Source: Clostridium collagenovorans DSM 3089
GTDB lineage: Bacteria > Bacillota > Clostridia > Clostridiales > Clostridiaceae
DNA length: 64,000 bases
Assembly (NCBI RefSeq): GCF_900130005.1
Contig: NZ_FQXP01000008.1
Coordinates: forward strand, 62,001-126,000
Direction: 5' to 3'
Under the pieces are notes generated by a model. It worked only from the letters and a program-made list of their open reading frames with translations. It was not told the origin of the DNA and did not search any database. The position numbers and the translations under genes were made by a program. Every line of letters starts with the position of its first letter. Position 1 is the stretch's first letter. Shown in pieces: positions 1 through 9,233 of the stretch.

Positions 1-9
1 CCCTTTTTT

Positions 10-44
10 ATGGTACGTATATTTAAAGGTACTATGAAGCGAGT
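10..44 (+). promoter_or_regulatory. ATGGTACGTATA-containing leader element
   Basis: The 12 bases at 10-21 are identical to 42541-42552, immediately downstream of the promoter of the third VWA/TasA module, and similarity continues weakly to a shared CGAGT (40-44 here, 42569-42573 there). In the other location it sits at the -10/transcription-start region, so it may mark the promoter or untranslated leader of the genes at 200-6118. The rest of 1-199 holds a small hairpin (arms 141-147 and 153-159) and the SD GGGAGGAGA at 182-190. Function is inferred only. Confidence 0.3.
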
Positions 45-199
45 CTAACTTCTTCTCTGCAAATATAATACTAATTTAAGATATTATACAAATTACTCCT
101 GATACCTAATTATAAAAAAGATAAATTATTAAGGTTATAGCAAAGGAAAAAATCCTTTGAAATAATAAAAATTTAGACATTGGGAGGAGAGTTATTTTT

Positions 200-913
200 A
201 TGAAGAGAAAGAATCACATGAATAACACAAAGGGATTAAAAGCAATTTTATCAATGGTGATGGCTATGCTTATGACAGTAATCATAAGTGTTCCAACATT
301 TGCTTCAAATGCAACAACATCTAGTATACCTGAAAATGTAAATGTTAAGTTTTGTATTTCTCCAACTATAGTAGATTATGGAATGACAATACCTACATCA
401 GGGTATACTAAAGTCAAAAATATGTATGAATCTTCAACATTTACTATTGATAAAAATAGTATTAAAAATTGTCCAGTAGTAAAACCAACAGGTTTTGTAG
501 GCTTATTTGATAATGCTGTTAACTATGTTCCAACGGCTTTTGATGCTATATATAACTCAGCAGTAAATAAAATGGGACAAGCAGCATCACTTTATGAAAA
601 AAACAATTCAGCAAATAAAACTCCATTTATGTATGGATTTGATATGCAATACACAAAGCCGAATGAAAATGGAATATTTATACAAAGTTTATCGGATTTA
701 TCCACTTATACCGTTGAGGAACATTATGGAGCTCCAGGTGAAAATTATTGGTTAGGATATTCTTGGGGATTTTATGTAGTACCAGATGGAGCAAAGTTTG
801 ATCCAGAACAACCTAATGAAGCATATAAATCAGAGTATTATCCTAATAATATTGATTTACAGGCTAATAAAACATATTACATGATTTATGAGCTATCTAT
901 GACTTCATGGTAA
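200..913 (+). CDS. secreted DUF4430-like (transcobalamin beta-domain-like) protein
   Basis: A 237-residue secreted protein with an N-terminal signal peptide (basic start, hydrophobic stretch about residues 13-33, likely cleavage near TFAS). The mature C-terminal half contains ENYWLGYSWGFYVVPDGA followed by a polar stretch ending in a YMIYEL strand. This resembles the DUF4430 fold, the small beta domain at the C terminus of human intrinsic factor and transcobalamin. The start at 200 has an excellent SD (GGGAGGAGA, 182-190). The next gene starts about 100 bases downstream on the same strand and encodes a protein with an alpha/alpha-barrel-like region, the other half of that architecture. I infer, without proof, a role in binding a corrinoid or other ligand at the surface. 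It has no anchor of its own. The family assignment is by eye and moderate. Confidence 0.5.
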   Translation: MKRKNHMNNTKGLKAILSMVMAMLMTVIISVPTFASNATTSSIPENVNVKFCISPTIVDYGMTIPTSGYTKVKNMYESSTFTIDKNSIKNCPVVKPTGFVGLFDNAVNYVPTAFDAIYNSAVNKMGQAASLYEKNNSANKTPFMYGFDMQYTKPNENGIFIQSLSDLSTYTVEEHYGAPGENYWLGYSWGFYVVPDGAKFDPEQPNEAYKSEYYPNNIDLQANKTYYMIYELSMTSW

Positions 914-1009
914 AAATATAAATTTAATAAGGTTTAATGAAGATGATTAGGAATGGACATTATAAATAAATTATATAAGGTTCATTCCTTTTACATAGGA
1001 GATATAATA

Positions 1010-4000
1010 ATGAAAAAAATAATGAGAAATTTAAGTCTGGTTTTTATCAGTGTATTTTTAGTAGTTACATTAAATATAAATGTAAAGGCTGCTGTAAATA
1101 ATGACATTCAAATAAAAAACGTAATCTGTGATTCTAATGTAGATAATAAATGTGATAAGGTTATAAAATATGGTGGTAATGATAGTAATGTATTTATCGC
1201 TACAACATTAAATGAGAATGGATTCTTAAAAACAGAGGTTCAATTTGATGTAATATTAAATTCAGAAAATGCTGAAATTATTGAAGCAGGAGATTCTTAT
1301 GGTATACGAGAAGACTATAAAGAGAGCTATGAAGGTGTAGAAAATCATAATTGGAGTATAGAAAAAAATATAGAGCAAGAAGAAAATTCATATACAATAA
1401 AGAGTCTTAAGATAAATACAGGTAAAATGGGATTTAGTGGTGTAAGCTATGAAGATGCATATGTCTGTTGGTTTAAAGTAAAAGAAAACTCCAATATTAC
1501 AACTAAATATTTAGTTATAGATACTAATAGAAAAAATTCAACAGCTAGAATATCGGCAGAATCTATAAGTTTATATAATGCAGAAAACCATTTAGCTTTA
1601 TATGATAATAAGGGCGATGCTTATAGTATAAGTACAAAAAGTAATAATAAATCCTACATTCAAACTATAGATTTAAAGGATTCTAGTATAAATGCTTTGG
1701 CAGTTAAAATAGAGGGAAATATAAAAAAAGAAATAGGTGCACAACAATCAAGTGACTGGTTAAGTTCAGGAGAAAATTATGTAGCTATTAATGGTTCAGA
1801 TCCAGCAAGATTAGATATTTCTAATTTGAAGGATGGTAATTATTTCAGTCAGGATTTACCTTTAAAAAAAGGAACTAACGTAATTGAGGTAATGTGTAAG
1901 TCTAAACCATCAGTAATGGCAGAGACAGAAAAAAAATATAATGGTAAAACATATGTGACACCTTTTTTCGTAAAAGAAGATGTTAAAGAGGGAATAACTT
2001 CACTTAAAAATATAAAACAAGCTATGAGAAGAAGTGTAAATTACTATAACTATGTATTTATAGTAAATTGGAATGGTGATGAAAGAAGGGAGGAGAAATC
2101 CTCAGATACATCACTTTCAGTGGTTGAAGCAAATGAATTTGTTGCAAAAACTAATACAGAAATGGGTTCTTATCCAGTTGAATTAAAGGATGGAACAGTG
2201 GAAAATCCTCATAGGATAGCATTACCTACAACAGAAGGAGAAAGTAGTAAAAAAATACTTTTGGGAGTTACAACAGGTAATCCAGAGGCTACTTGGGAAT
2301 TAGAAGATAAAAGCTTACAAAGAGGAGATAGAGTAGGAAAATATATAGCTATTGAAGTTAAAGATTTCAAAGATGGAGATTTATTAAAAATAAATGTAAA
2401 GGCAGCAAATGGTGATATAAAAGAACATTATTTTAGAATAGTTAGAAAGTCTTCAAGTTGTAATATAAAAGATTTAAAAATTGAAGGTGGAACTTTAAAA
2501 GAAGAGATAAGTTCAAATAATAGTCTTTATCATACAGAGGTAGGAAATTCTCAAAGGGTTAATTTAAAGGTAATTCCAGAAGATGGTGCAAGTCTTACTG
2601 TTAATGGAAAAGCTATATCTGCAGAAAAAGGATTAGATATAGAAAAAGAGGATTTTGGGAAAATTGTAACAATTGAAGTAACAGCACAGGATGGTGTTTC
2701 TAAGAAAAATCATTATATTAATTTCGAGATTGAAGGAGAAAATCAGTTTTTTAAAGTTTCTAAGGATACTATAAAAAACACAGAGGAATTACTAAGTGGA
2801 TGGAATAATAGACCAGAAAATGAAAAGAAGGATATGGCATCAGAGGGGTATTGGGGAGTATTTAAATCAGTGGCTACTGGAATTCCTTTAGAAGATGCAA
2901 CAGTATTTGACGTAGAAGATGCAAGTTTTACTCAAGCAACTACCTATGGAGCTGTTATTCTAGAATTAGTAATGTTAGGTGAAAATCCATATGATTTTAA
3001 GGGTGTAAATTATGTTAAAGGATTATTGGATTGTGAAAAAGAAGGTGGAGGCTTTGGTCCGTATGCTAATAATATATGGGCACTTATGGGATTAAAAGCG
3101 GCTGGGGCAGAAATCCCACAGTATTTGATTGAGACAGTGAAAGGACAAGCACAAGCTGAAACCTTTGATTTAGATATGAGAGGCTGGGCATTTGCAGCAG
3201 CAGCACCATATATGACGGAAATGGATATAATTGAAAATCTTAATGATTTAAAAAATAATCAATTAAAAGCTCTTAATGAATTACAAGGTAAATACTGCGA
3301 TGAAGAAAATATGGGGCTATTTCTTTCAAATACAATGAAAAGTGCTAATACTTATACTAATGGATGTGTGTTATCAGGTATAGCAGCTAATGGTGTCGAT
3401 CCAGCAACTTTTTATGAAATTAATTACACTAATAAGGATGGAAAGAATATAATAACTAATCCTCTTGATGCAATGAAGCATTTAAAATCATCAGATGGCA
3501 AATTTTATAATACATTTAATGATGTAGTAAATCCTGGTATAGTATCAAACCCTGGATTTACAAAGGATCTTATAATTGGATTTGGCGATATTATTAATGG
3601 AAGTAATGTATGGGAAAGATATACATTAAATATCTCTAAGGTAAATGAATTACTTAATAAGTCAATCACTCAATATAATTCTATGGAAGAAGGAACTTTA
3701 AAGACAAAGCTTGGTAAAGCAATTGATTTATTAAAAGAAGCATTAAGTACTAATAATGAAAAAGTTTCTGGTTTAGGTGATGAATATTGGAACTTACATG
3801 AGGCTATGGCAGATATAGATTATTCACTTGTTAATAAACCTAAGGTTAGAATGTGTACTATTAAGGATACTCAGGAAGTAGATAATGTTATATCATTAAT
3901 TGAAAAAATTGATGAAGAGTCTTACGAAAGCTATAAAGAGGTTTTAGCAGCTAAGGAAGCTTATGACTCACTTGGCGGTTCAGATAGTGAGAAAAAATTA

Positions 4001-6118
4001 AGGTTACAAGGATATGTAACAAATATAGACAAACTAGAAAATGCAATTGAACATTTTAATTTAATTAATAAAGTTGTAGAGTCTATTAATGAAATTGGAG
4101 AAATAAATTTTGATAACTTTACTAGTAAATTAGAAGTTACAAAGAAAGCAAGAGAACTTTATGATAACTTAAGTATTGCTCAACAAAAAATTATTATAAA
4201 TTATGAAAAACTACAAGAGGCAGAAAATATAATAAAAGACTTTAATGAAATTAAAACTGTTATAGATGAAATTCATAATTTAGGTGAAATTAAAGAGTTA
4301 TCTCAAGAGCAAAAGGTATTGGATGCAAGAAAGAGATATAATACTCTTACAGAAAAACAAAAATCTTATGTAAATAATTATGAGAAGCTTGAAGAAGCTG
4401 AGAAAAAAATTAAAGAGTTAAGAGAAACTCAAAAGCTTATTGAAAAAGTAAATAATGATATAGAGTTACTTAAAAAGCCTTTAGAAGAAACTTCTAAAAA
4501 TGGAGAGCCAACATGGGATATTTGGTCTTCATGGACTAAATTTGTTAGTGATTTAAGAATTACTTATGGAAATATTCCTGAAGATAGAAGAGAGGATGTT
4601 GTGGCTTTAGCTGATTTAGAAAAGGCTGAAAAATATATAGATGAATTACAAATTAAAGATGTTATGAAAGTAATATCAATGCTTCCAAAGGTTGAAGAAA
4701 TAAGTAGTACTGATGAAAGTGGAAACAAAGTTATTAATATTACTAAGGAACAAATTAAACAAATTGCAGAGGCAAAATCAAAGTATGATAATTTAACAGA
4801 TAAGCAAAAACAACGTATAAATGAAAATAAAGATTATTTACCTTTAGTTAATAATCTAAAAGAAGTAGATGAAATTGCTAAAAAATATGAAGAGTATATA
4901 GAAGCTTATTTGAAATCTTATATAGATGAAGTAGTTAAATTATATGTAGAGTTAGAAAAAGAACCAGTGAATAATAAAAATTTAGAATATGCAAAGAGCA
5001 TCTTAGAAAAATATGATGTTACCTTTAAAGATTCTAAAACTTATTTAGATAATTTAGTATTAGAAGGTATAGAAAATAAACCTAATTTAAAATTTAAAGA
5101 GATTATTGAGGAAATAAGAGTACAAGTTAAAAATACTGAAATGGATTTAAAAAATGCTAAAAATATAGAAGATATGATTTCTAAACTTCCTAATAAAATT
5201 ACAGTTTCTAATATAAAGGATACAGAAATTAATATTGAAAATATTGATAAGGAATATAACAAATTAAGTGAAAGTGCCAAAACTTATGTATCAAACTATA
5301 AGGTTTTAGATGATACAAGAAAACTAGTTTCTCAATTTAAAGAAGACTTAGAAGAAGCTAATAAAGTTAATATGGTTTTTGAAGAAGCTAAGTTAGAAGC
5401 TGAAAAAGATTTAAAATCAGAGAAAATCATTTCACTTATAAAAGCGGCAGAAAAATCTTATGAAGCTATGTCCTCATCAGCTAAGGAATTACTTGATAAT
5501 AAGCTAGTTAAGGATGTTTTAAGTCTAAAGGAGCAAATTAAAAAAGAAATAAATTTAGAAAATAAAAATAATCCTTTGGTTTCTATTTTAGAGGAACTTC
5601 CATGGGATGTGAAAATCAAAGTGGATATAATTGATAATAATTCAAAAGAGTATGGTAGCTTATATGATATTCTTAAAAAAGAAAAAGATGCAGAGCTTAT
5701 GAATTTTATAAGCATAAAAGCTTATAGAGTTATGGAAGACGGATGCACAGAAGAGTATATTCAAGATAATGAATTTACAATAAGATTTAAACTTGAAAAT
5801 ATAGAAAATAGTGAGTTCTATATAGCTCAATTTAAGGAAAATGGAGAGCTAGAATATAAGCTATTTACATTAGAGGAAAATGAAATAACCTTTAAAACAA
5901 ATAAACTAGGTTCAATAGCAGTAGCTAAAAAAGAAGTTAAGGAAGAAGTAAATGATAAGGAAAATAACAAAGAAGATAATGATAGTGGAAGTATAAATAA
6001 AGATGATAAGGAAAATCCAAAAACCAATGATGGATCAAATGCAAAGATGCTTTTATTACTAAGTATTTTATCTTTAGTAGTTATATTAAAATATACTAAA
6101 AAAAGAAAAGTAGAATAA
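1010..6118 (+). CDS. large cell-surface protein: cadherin-like domain, terpenoid-cyclase-like barrel, helical repeats, wall-sorting-like tail
   Basis: About 1702 residues. I start at ATG 1010 because AGGAGA lies at 997-1002 and the protein then begins with a proper signal peptide (MKKIMRNLSLVFISVF..., cleavage near VKAA); an upstream in-frame start at 953 has neither. Order: beta-rich N-terminal region; cadherin-like beta-sandwich (roughly 480-570); an alpha/alpha-barrel resembling prenyltransferase/squalene-oxidase repeats (roughly 580-940, with GGGFGPYANNIWALMGL); then about 550 residues of repeated helices with a recurring YNxLTEKQKxYVxNYEKLxEAE pattern, probably a coiled stalk; finally NPKTND, a hydrophobic segment and KKRK, like a degenerate sortase signal. 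A barrel plus a neighbouring DUF4430 protein recalls intrinsic factor. Likely role: wall-linked ligand capture or adhesion; the ligand is unproven. Confidence 0.6.
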   Translation: MKKIMRNLSLVFISVFLVVTLNINVKAAVNNDIQIKNVICDSNVDNKCDKVIKYGGNDSNVFIATTLNENGFLKTEVQFDVILNSENAEIIEAGDSYGIREDYKESYEGVENHNWSIEKNIEQEENSYTIKSLKINTGKMGFSGVSYEDAYVCWFKVKENSNITTKYLVIDTNRKNSTARISAESISLYNAENHLALYDNKGDAYSISTKSNNKSYIQTIDLKDSSINALAVKIEGNIKKEIGAQQSSDWLSSGENYVAINGSDPARLDISNLKDGNYFSQDLPLKKGTNVIEVMCKSKPSVMAETEKKYNGKTYVTPFFVKEDVKEGITSLKNIKQAMRRSVNYYNYVFIVNWNGDERREEKSSDTSLSVVEANEFVAKTNTEMGSYPVELKDGTVENPHRIALPTTEGESSKKILLGVTTGNPEATWELEDKSLQRGDRVGKYIAIEVKDFKDGDLLKINVKAANGDIKEHYFRIVRKSSSCNIKDLKIEGGTLKEEISSNNSLYHTEVGNSQRVNLKVIPEDGASLTVNGKAISAEKGLDIEKEDFGKIVTIEVTAQDGVSKKNHYINFEIEGENQFFKVSKDTIKNTEELLSGWNNRPENEKKDMASEGYWGVFKSVATGIPLEDATVFDVEDASFTQATTYGAVILELVMLGENPYDFKGVNYVKGLLDCEKEGGGFGPYANNIWALMGLKAAGAEIPQYLIETVKGQAQAETFDLDMRGWAFAAAAPYMTEMDIIENLNDLKNNQLKALNELQGKYCDEENMGLFLSNTMKSANTYTNGCVLSGIAANGVDPATFYEINYTNKDGKNIITNPLDAMKHLKSSDGKFYNTFNDVVNPGIVSNPGFTKDLIIGFGDIINGSNVWERYTLNISKVNELLNKSITQYNSMEEGTLKTKLGKAIDLLKEALSTNNEKVSGLGDEYWNLHEAMADIDYSLVNKPKVRMCTIKDTQEVDNVISLIEKIDEESYESYKEVLAAKEAYDSLGGSDSEKKLRLQGYVTNIDKLENAIEHFNLINKVVESINEIGEINFDNFTSKLEVTKKARELYDNLSIAQQKIIINYEKLQEAENIIKDFNEIKTVIDEIHNLGEIKELSQEQKVLDARKRYNTLTEKQKSYVNNYEKLEEAEKKIKELRETQKLIEKVNNDIELLKKPLEETSKNGEPTWDIWSSWTKFVSDLRITYGNIPEDRREDVVALADLEKAEKYIDELQIKDVMKVISMLPKVEEISSTDESGNKVINITKEQIKQIAEAKSKYDNLTDKQKQRINENKDYLPLVNNLKEVDEIAKKYEEYIEAYLKSYIDEVVKLYVELEKEPVNNKNLEYAKSILEKYDVTFKDSKTYLDNLVLEGIENKPNLKFKEIIEEIRVQVKNTEMDLKNAKNIEDMISKLPNKITVSNIKDTEINIENIDKEYNKLSESAKTYVSNYKVLDDTRKLVSQFKEDLEEANKVNMVFEEAKLEAEKDLKSEKIISLIKAAEKSYEAMSSSAKELLDNKLVKDVLSLKEQIKKEINLENKNNPLVSILEELPWDVKIKVDIIDNNSKEYGSLYDILKKEKDAELMNFISIKAYRVMEDGCTEEYIQDNEFTIRFKLENIENSEFYIAQFKENGELEYKLFTLEENEITFKTNKLGSIAVAKKEVKEEVNDKENNKEDNDSGSINKDDKENPKTNDGSNAKMLLLLSILSLVVILKYTKKRKVE

Positions 6119-6127
6119 AATAATTTT

Positions 6128-6236
6128 AAAAAGGCTGTATCACTAATAATAAATATGTCAATATATTGTCTTTGTAATTAACTTATAAATACAATATGTT
6201 GCATATAAATTTATTTGAGGATACAGCCTTTTTTAT
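6128..6236 (+). terminator. long-loop terminator after surface-protein gene
   Basis: A 14-bp stem (6128-6141 with 6220-6233) closes a long AT-rich loop and is followed by a T-run. It sits directly after the stop at 6118. Confidence 0.7.
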
Positions 6237-6344
6237 GTTAAATTAACCTGTAATATAGGATAAATATTAATATTATTTACTGGTTATACTAAACTTATTT
6301 AATTATAGACTTTATAAGAAATAAGTTTGATGAGGAGTATAACT

Positions 6345-7424
6345 ATGAACATATTAATTTTAACAGGAAGTTTTGGAATGGGACATAATTCTTCTGCTAT
6401 TGCAATTAAGCAAAAATTAAATAAAGAATGTTTAAATTCTAATTGCACAATTGTAGATATAAATAAATATATTTTTCCTATTATACATCCTGTTATATAT
6501 ATGGGATTTAATATAGTAGTTCATAAGTGTCATAAAATCTATAATGTGCTGTATAAAATAACAGAAAGAGAAATAAAAATACCTTTAAGAATAGGTTTTA
6601 TTAGAAAAATTAGAAGATTGTTAAAGATATATACTCCAGATATGATTATTTCAACTTTGCCTATGAGTTCTAAATTTATATCAGAATATAAAAAGATTTC
6701 TAATATAGAAATACCATTAATAACTTGTGCTACAGATATTAGCTTACATAGTGATTGGATTAATTCTAAGACAGATGCTTATTTTGTAGCTACAGAAAAA
6801 AACAAAAAAAAATTACTTCAAAAAGGAGTAAAAGAAGAAAATATTTACATTACAGGAATTCCTGTTAGAGAAGAATTTGAAAATCAAAGTGAAGTGTTAA
6901 AAGAAACTAATAAAAAGAGTATATTAATTATGGGTGGAGGCTTAGGATTAATCCCATTACATGATAATTTATATGAAGAATTAAGCAAACTTAATAATAT
7001 CAATATAAGAGTTATTTGTGGAAAAAATAGGAAGGTATTTAAAAGTTTATACGGAAAATATTCTAATATTGATGTTATTTCATATACTGATAAAATTTCT
7101 AGATATATGAGAGAGGCAGATATGATTATATCAAAGGCGGGAGGTATAACTTTATTTGAAGCCATTTATTCAGAGATTCCAATAATGGTTTTTAAACCTT
7201 TTTTAGAGCAGGAAATAGAAAATGCAGATTTTATAGAGAATAATGGAATTGGAAAGGTAATAAAAGGAGATGAAAAGGAATTATTAGAGGAGGTAAAAAG
7301 ACTTATTTATGATGAAAATGAATTATTAAAGATGAAAAATAATATGAAGAGTATAATGGGTGAGCTGGATAGTAATAAGATAGTTTCATTAGTAGACGAG
7401 TTTAAGGATAGGAGAGAAATGTGA
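6345..7424 (+). CDS. glycosyltransferase, MurG/MGDG-synthase/UgtP-like
   Basis: A 359-residue GT-B fold glycosyltransferase. The N terminus has the acceptor-side motif ILTGSFGMGHNSSA typical of the processive diacylglycerol glucosyltransferase/MGDG synthase group. The C-terminal half has the nucleotide-sugar binding signature KAGGITLFEAIYSEIPIMVF followed by QEIENADFIENNGIG. It most likely transfers a sugar from UDP-glucose or UDP-GlcNAc to a lipid acceptor at the cytoplasmic face of the membrane. I start at ATG 6345 because GAGGAG is at 6332-6337; the TTG at 6327 in the same frame has no SD. Its stop overlaps the next gene's GTG (ATGTGA), so the two are translationally coupled. The exact acceptor cannot be told. 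Confidence 0.75.
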   Translation: MNILILTGSFGMGHNSSAIAIKQKLNKECLNSNCTIVDINKYIFPIIHPVIYMGFNIVVHKCHKIYNVLYKITEREIKIPLRIGFIRKIRRLLKIYTPDMIISTLPMSSKFISEYKKISNIEIPLITCATDISLHSDWINSKTDAYFVATEKNKKKLLQKGVKEENIYITGIPVREEFENQSEVLKETNKKSILIMGGGLGLIPLHDNLYEELSKLNNINIRVICGKNRKVFKSLYGKYSNIDVISYTDKISRYMREADMIISKAGGITLFEAIYSEIPIMVFKPFLEQEIENADFIENNGIGKVIKGDEKELLEEVKRLIYDENELLKMKNNMKSIMGELDSNKIVSLVDEFKDRREM

Positions 7425-8122
7425 TAAAAGTTATTTTAATTATAGGAATGGGATTTTATTTGTATAGCCTTTTACCTACATTATATTATAGAATAAAGAT
7501 AAGGAAATCCATAGAAAATGGAAAGCATAATAAAAGTATTTTGCTAAGTTTTGATGATGGACCTAGTATAGAGTATACAAATAAGTTATTGGATTTACTC
7601 AAAAGGTATAATATTAAAGCAACTTTTTTTGTAGTAGCTAAGAGTGCTAAAGAAAGTCCAGATATAATAAATAGAATATTAAAAGCAGGACACTCATTGG
7701 GTATTCACTCATTAGAGCACAAAAATGCTATGTTTCATGGGTATTTTTATACAAAAAATGATTTTAAAGAAACAATAAGTATAGTAAATTCTTTTAAATC
7801 AAATGTGGTTTATTATAGACCACCTTGGGGACAAGTAAATTTATTTACATTATATTATGTTAAAAAATATAATCTTAAATTAGTTTTATGGAGTGTTATG
7901 GTTGGTGATTGGTCTAAGTATACGACTGTTGAAGACATAGAAAGTCGTTTATTAAATTGGACAAAGTCAGGTTCAGTTATTTGTCTTCATGATGGGAGGG
8001 GAGCAATGGGAGCGCCCTTAAGAACTATACAAGCTTTAGAAGAGGTAATACCTAAGTTATTAGAAAAGGGATTTAAATTTTTAAATATAGATGATTTTTA
8101 TATGGAAAATAATAAGGCTTAA
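7421..8122 (+). CDS. polysaccharide deacetylase (NodB domain), membrane-anchored
   Basis: A 233-residue carbohydrate esterase family 4 protein. An N-terminal hydrophobic segment (about residues 1-20) should anchor it in the membrane. NodB motifs follow in order: SFDDGP (motif 1, catalytic Asp and metal Asp), HSLGIHSLEH (motif 2, metal His), YYRPPWG (motif 3) and VICLHDG (motif 5, catalytic His). The expected reaction is metal-dependent removal of N-acetyl groups from peptidoglycan or another envelope glycan. GTG start at 7421 overlaps the preceding glycosyltransferase by four bases. A strong perfect hairpin lies just downstream. The substrate is inferred from the family only. Confidence 0.85.
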   Translation: MIKVILIIGMGFYLYSLLPTLYYRIKIRKSIENGKHNKSILLSFDDGPSIEYTNKLLDLLKRYNIKATFFVVAKSAKESPDIINRILKAGHSLGIHSLEHKNAMFHGYFYTKNDFKETISIVNSFKSNVVYYRPPWGQVNLFTLYYVKKYNLKLVLWSVMVGDWSKYTTVEDIESRLLNWTKSGSVICLHDGRGAMGAPLRTIQALEEVIPKLLEKGFKFLNIDDFYMENNKA

Positions 8123-8137
8123 TATATTTAATTAGGT

Positions 8138-8202
8138 AAACTTCACTTATCGTTATTAACTTATAGTGATACACTAGAAGTTAATAACGATAAGTGAAGT
8201 TT
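8138..8202. terminator. perfect 23-bp hairpin, bidirectional terminator or repeat element
   Basis: The arms 8138-8160 and 8180-8202 are perfect inverted repeats with a 19-base loop, flanked by an A-run and a T-run. A decayed copy of this hairpin with the same flanking GCAAAGYATATA occurs at about 9040-9135, on the other side of the PAP2 gene. Confidence 0.75.
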
Positions 8203-8271
8203 TAAGATTGCAAAGCATATAAGTAAGATTTTCATAAAGATTATTTATATAGTTTTTTAGGAGGAAGAGGA

Positions 8272-8895
8272 TTGAAGGATAAGAGTAAAATATTTATAGT
8301 TGCATCTGTTTTATTATTTATAATTTTAGCTACTGGAGTAAATTTAGGAATTACTTTAGATTCAGAATTGTGGATTTATAATTTTGTAGTTAGGTATATG
8401 TCTCCAGGACTAACTAATGTCCTTAAGGTTATAACTAACTTAGGTAGTGCTATTCCTATTATAATTTTTTGTGTGGTTTTGTTTATTATACCTAAATCAA
8501 GAAAAACTATAGCATTCCCTGTTTCTATAACGCTTATAGTTTCTACTATATTAAATTCTATTTTAAAAAATTTATTCTTAAGAGAAAGACCTAATATTTT
8601 AAGATTAGTACAAGAAAGTAGCTATAGTTTTCCAAGTGGACATTCTATGAGTAGTGCAGCTTTATATACTATTTTAATCTTAGTAACATTAAAATACATA
8701 GAAAATAATTATAAAAGAAATATTTTATGTGTATTTTTTGCTTGTATGCCAATTATAATAGGACTAAGTAGAATATATTTAGGAGTACACTATGCCGGTG
8801 ATGTACTAGGTGGGTGGTTATTAGGATCATCCGTTGCAGTATTAGTATATTCATTATGGTACAAGGAAGAAAAATATAAGCTTAAATATAAATAG
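8272..8895 (+). CDS. PAP2-family membrane phosphatase
   Basis: A 207-residue integral membrane protein with five to six hydrophobic segments. It carries the complete phosphatidic acid phosphatase type 2 signature: KNLFLRERP (C1, KxxxxxxRP), SFPSGHSMSS (C2, PSGH) and SRIYLGVHYAGDVLGG (C3, SRxxxxxHxxxD). It should dephosphorylate a lipid phosphate outside the membrane, such as undecaprenyl diphosphate or phosphatidylglycerophosphate. The TTG start at 8272 is chosen from the SD AGGAGGAAGAGG immediately upstream. It follows the lipid glycosyltransferase and deacetylase, so an envelope-lipid role fits, but hairpins on both sides suggest a separate transcript. Confidence 0.85.
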   Translation: MKDKSKIFIVASVLLFIILATGVNLGITLDSELWIYNFVVRYMSPGLTNVLKVITNLGSAIPIIIFCVVLFIIPKSRKTIAFPVSITLIVSTILNSILKNLFLRERPNILRLVQESSYSFPSGHSMSSAALYTILILVTLKYIENNYKRNILCVFFACMPIIIGLSRIYLGVHYAGDVLGGWLLGSSVAVLVYSLWYKEEKYKLKYK

Positions 8896-9233
8896 TTAGT
8901 AGATAAGTTTCAAATAATTTTCTTCATATATAGTTGAATTCTGCTTTGGTCAATAACTAAATTGAAATCTTCTATATAGCTTGATTGATTGAAATAAAAA
9001 AATATATAGGGGATTTCATGTATTTAAAAATATATTTAATTAAATAAACTTTATTTATCTTTATAACATTATGGTGGAATACTAGAATTTAACCAAGATA
9101 TTATTAAGGTAGTTTTAATATTGCAAAGTATATAGACTATATTTATATATTCTTATGTTAATTAAAAATATTAAAAATTAATTAGTTCTATAAAATATAA
9201 ATTTTAATTGTATATTTTATAGAACTAATTTTG
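8896..9233. other. gene-free spacer with decayed hairpin copy and bidirectional terminator
   Basis: No coding sequence seen. About 9035-9140 aligns by eye with 8126-8222 (the hairpin before the PAP2 gene), but its arms no longer pair perfectly. The right end carries the convergent terminator at 9180-9230. Confidence 0.6.
9180..9230. terminator. bidirectional terminator between PAP2 and AraC genes
   Basis: A perfect 20-bp stem (9180-9199 with 9211-9230) has A-rich and T-rich flanks. It lies three bases beyond the stop of the minus-strand AraC gene and serves both converging units. Confidence 0.85.

Noticed and set aside
1..65. 3' end of an adenosylcobalamin riboswitch ahead of the DUF4430-like gene
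   Set aside because: AAGCGAG...CTCTGC only loosely fits the B12 box, upstream parts lie outside the window, and similar sequence occurs after the module 3 promoter where no B12 control is expected.
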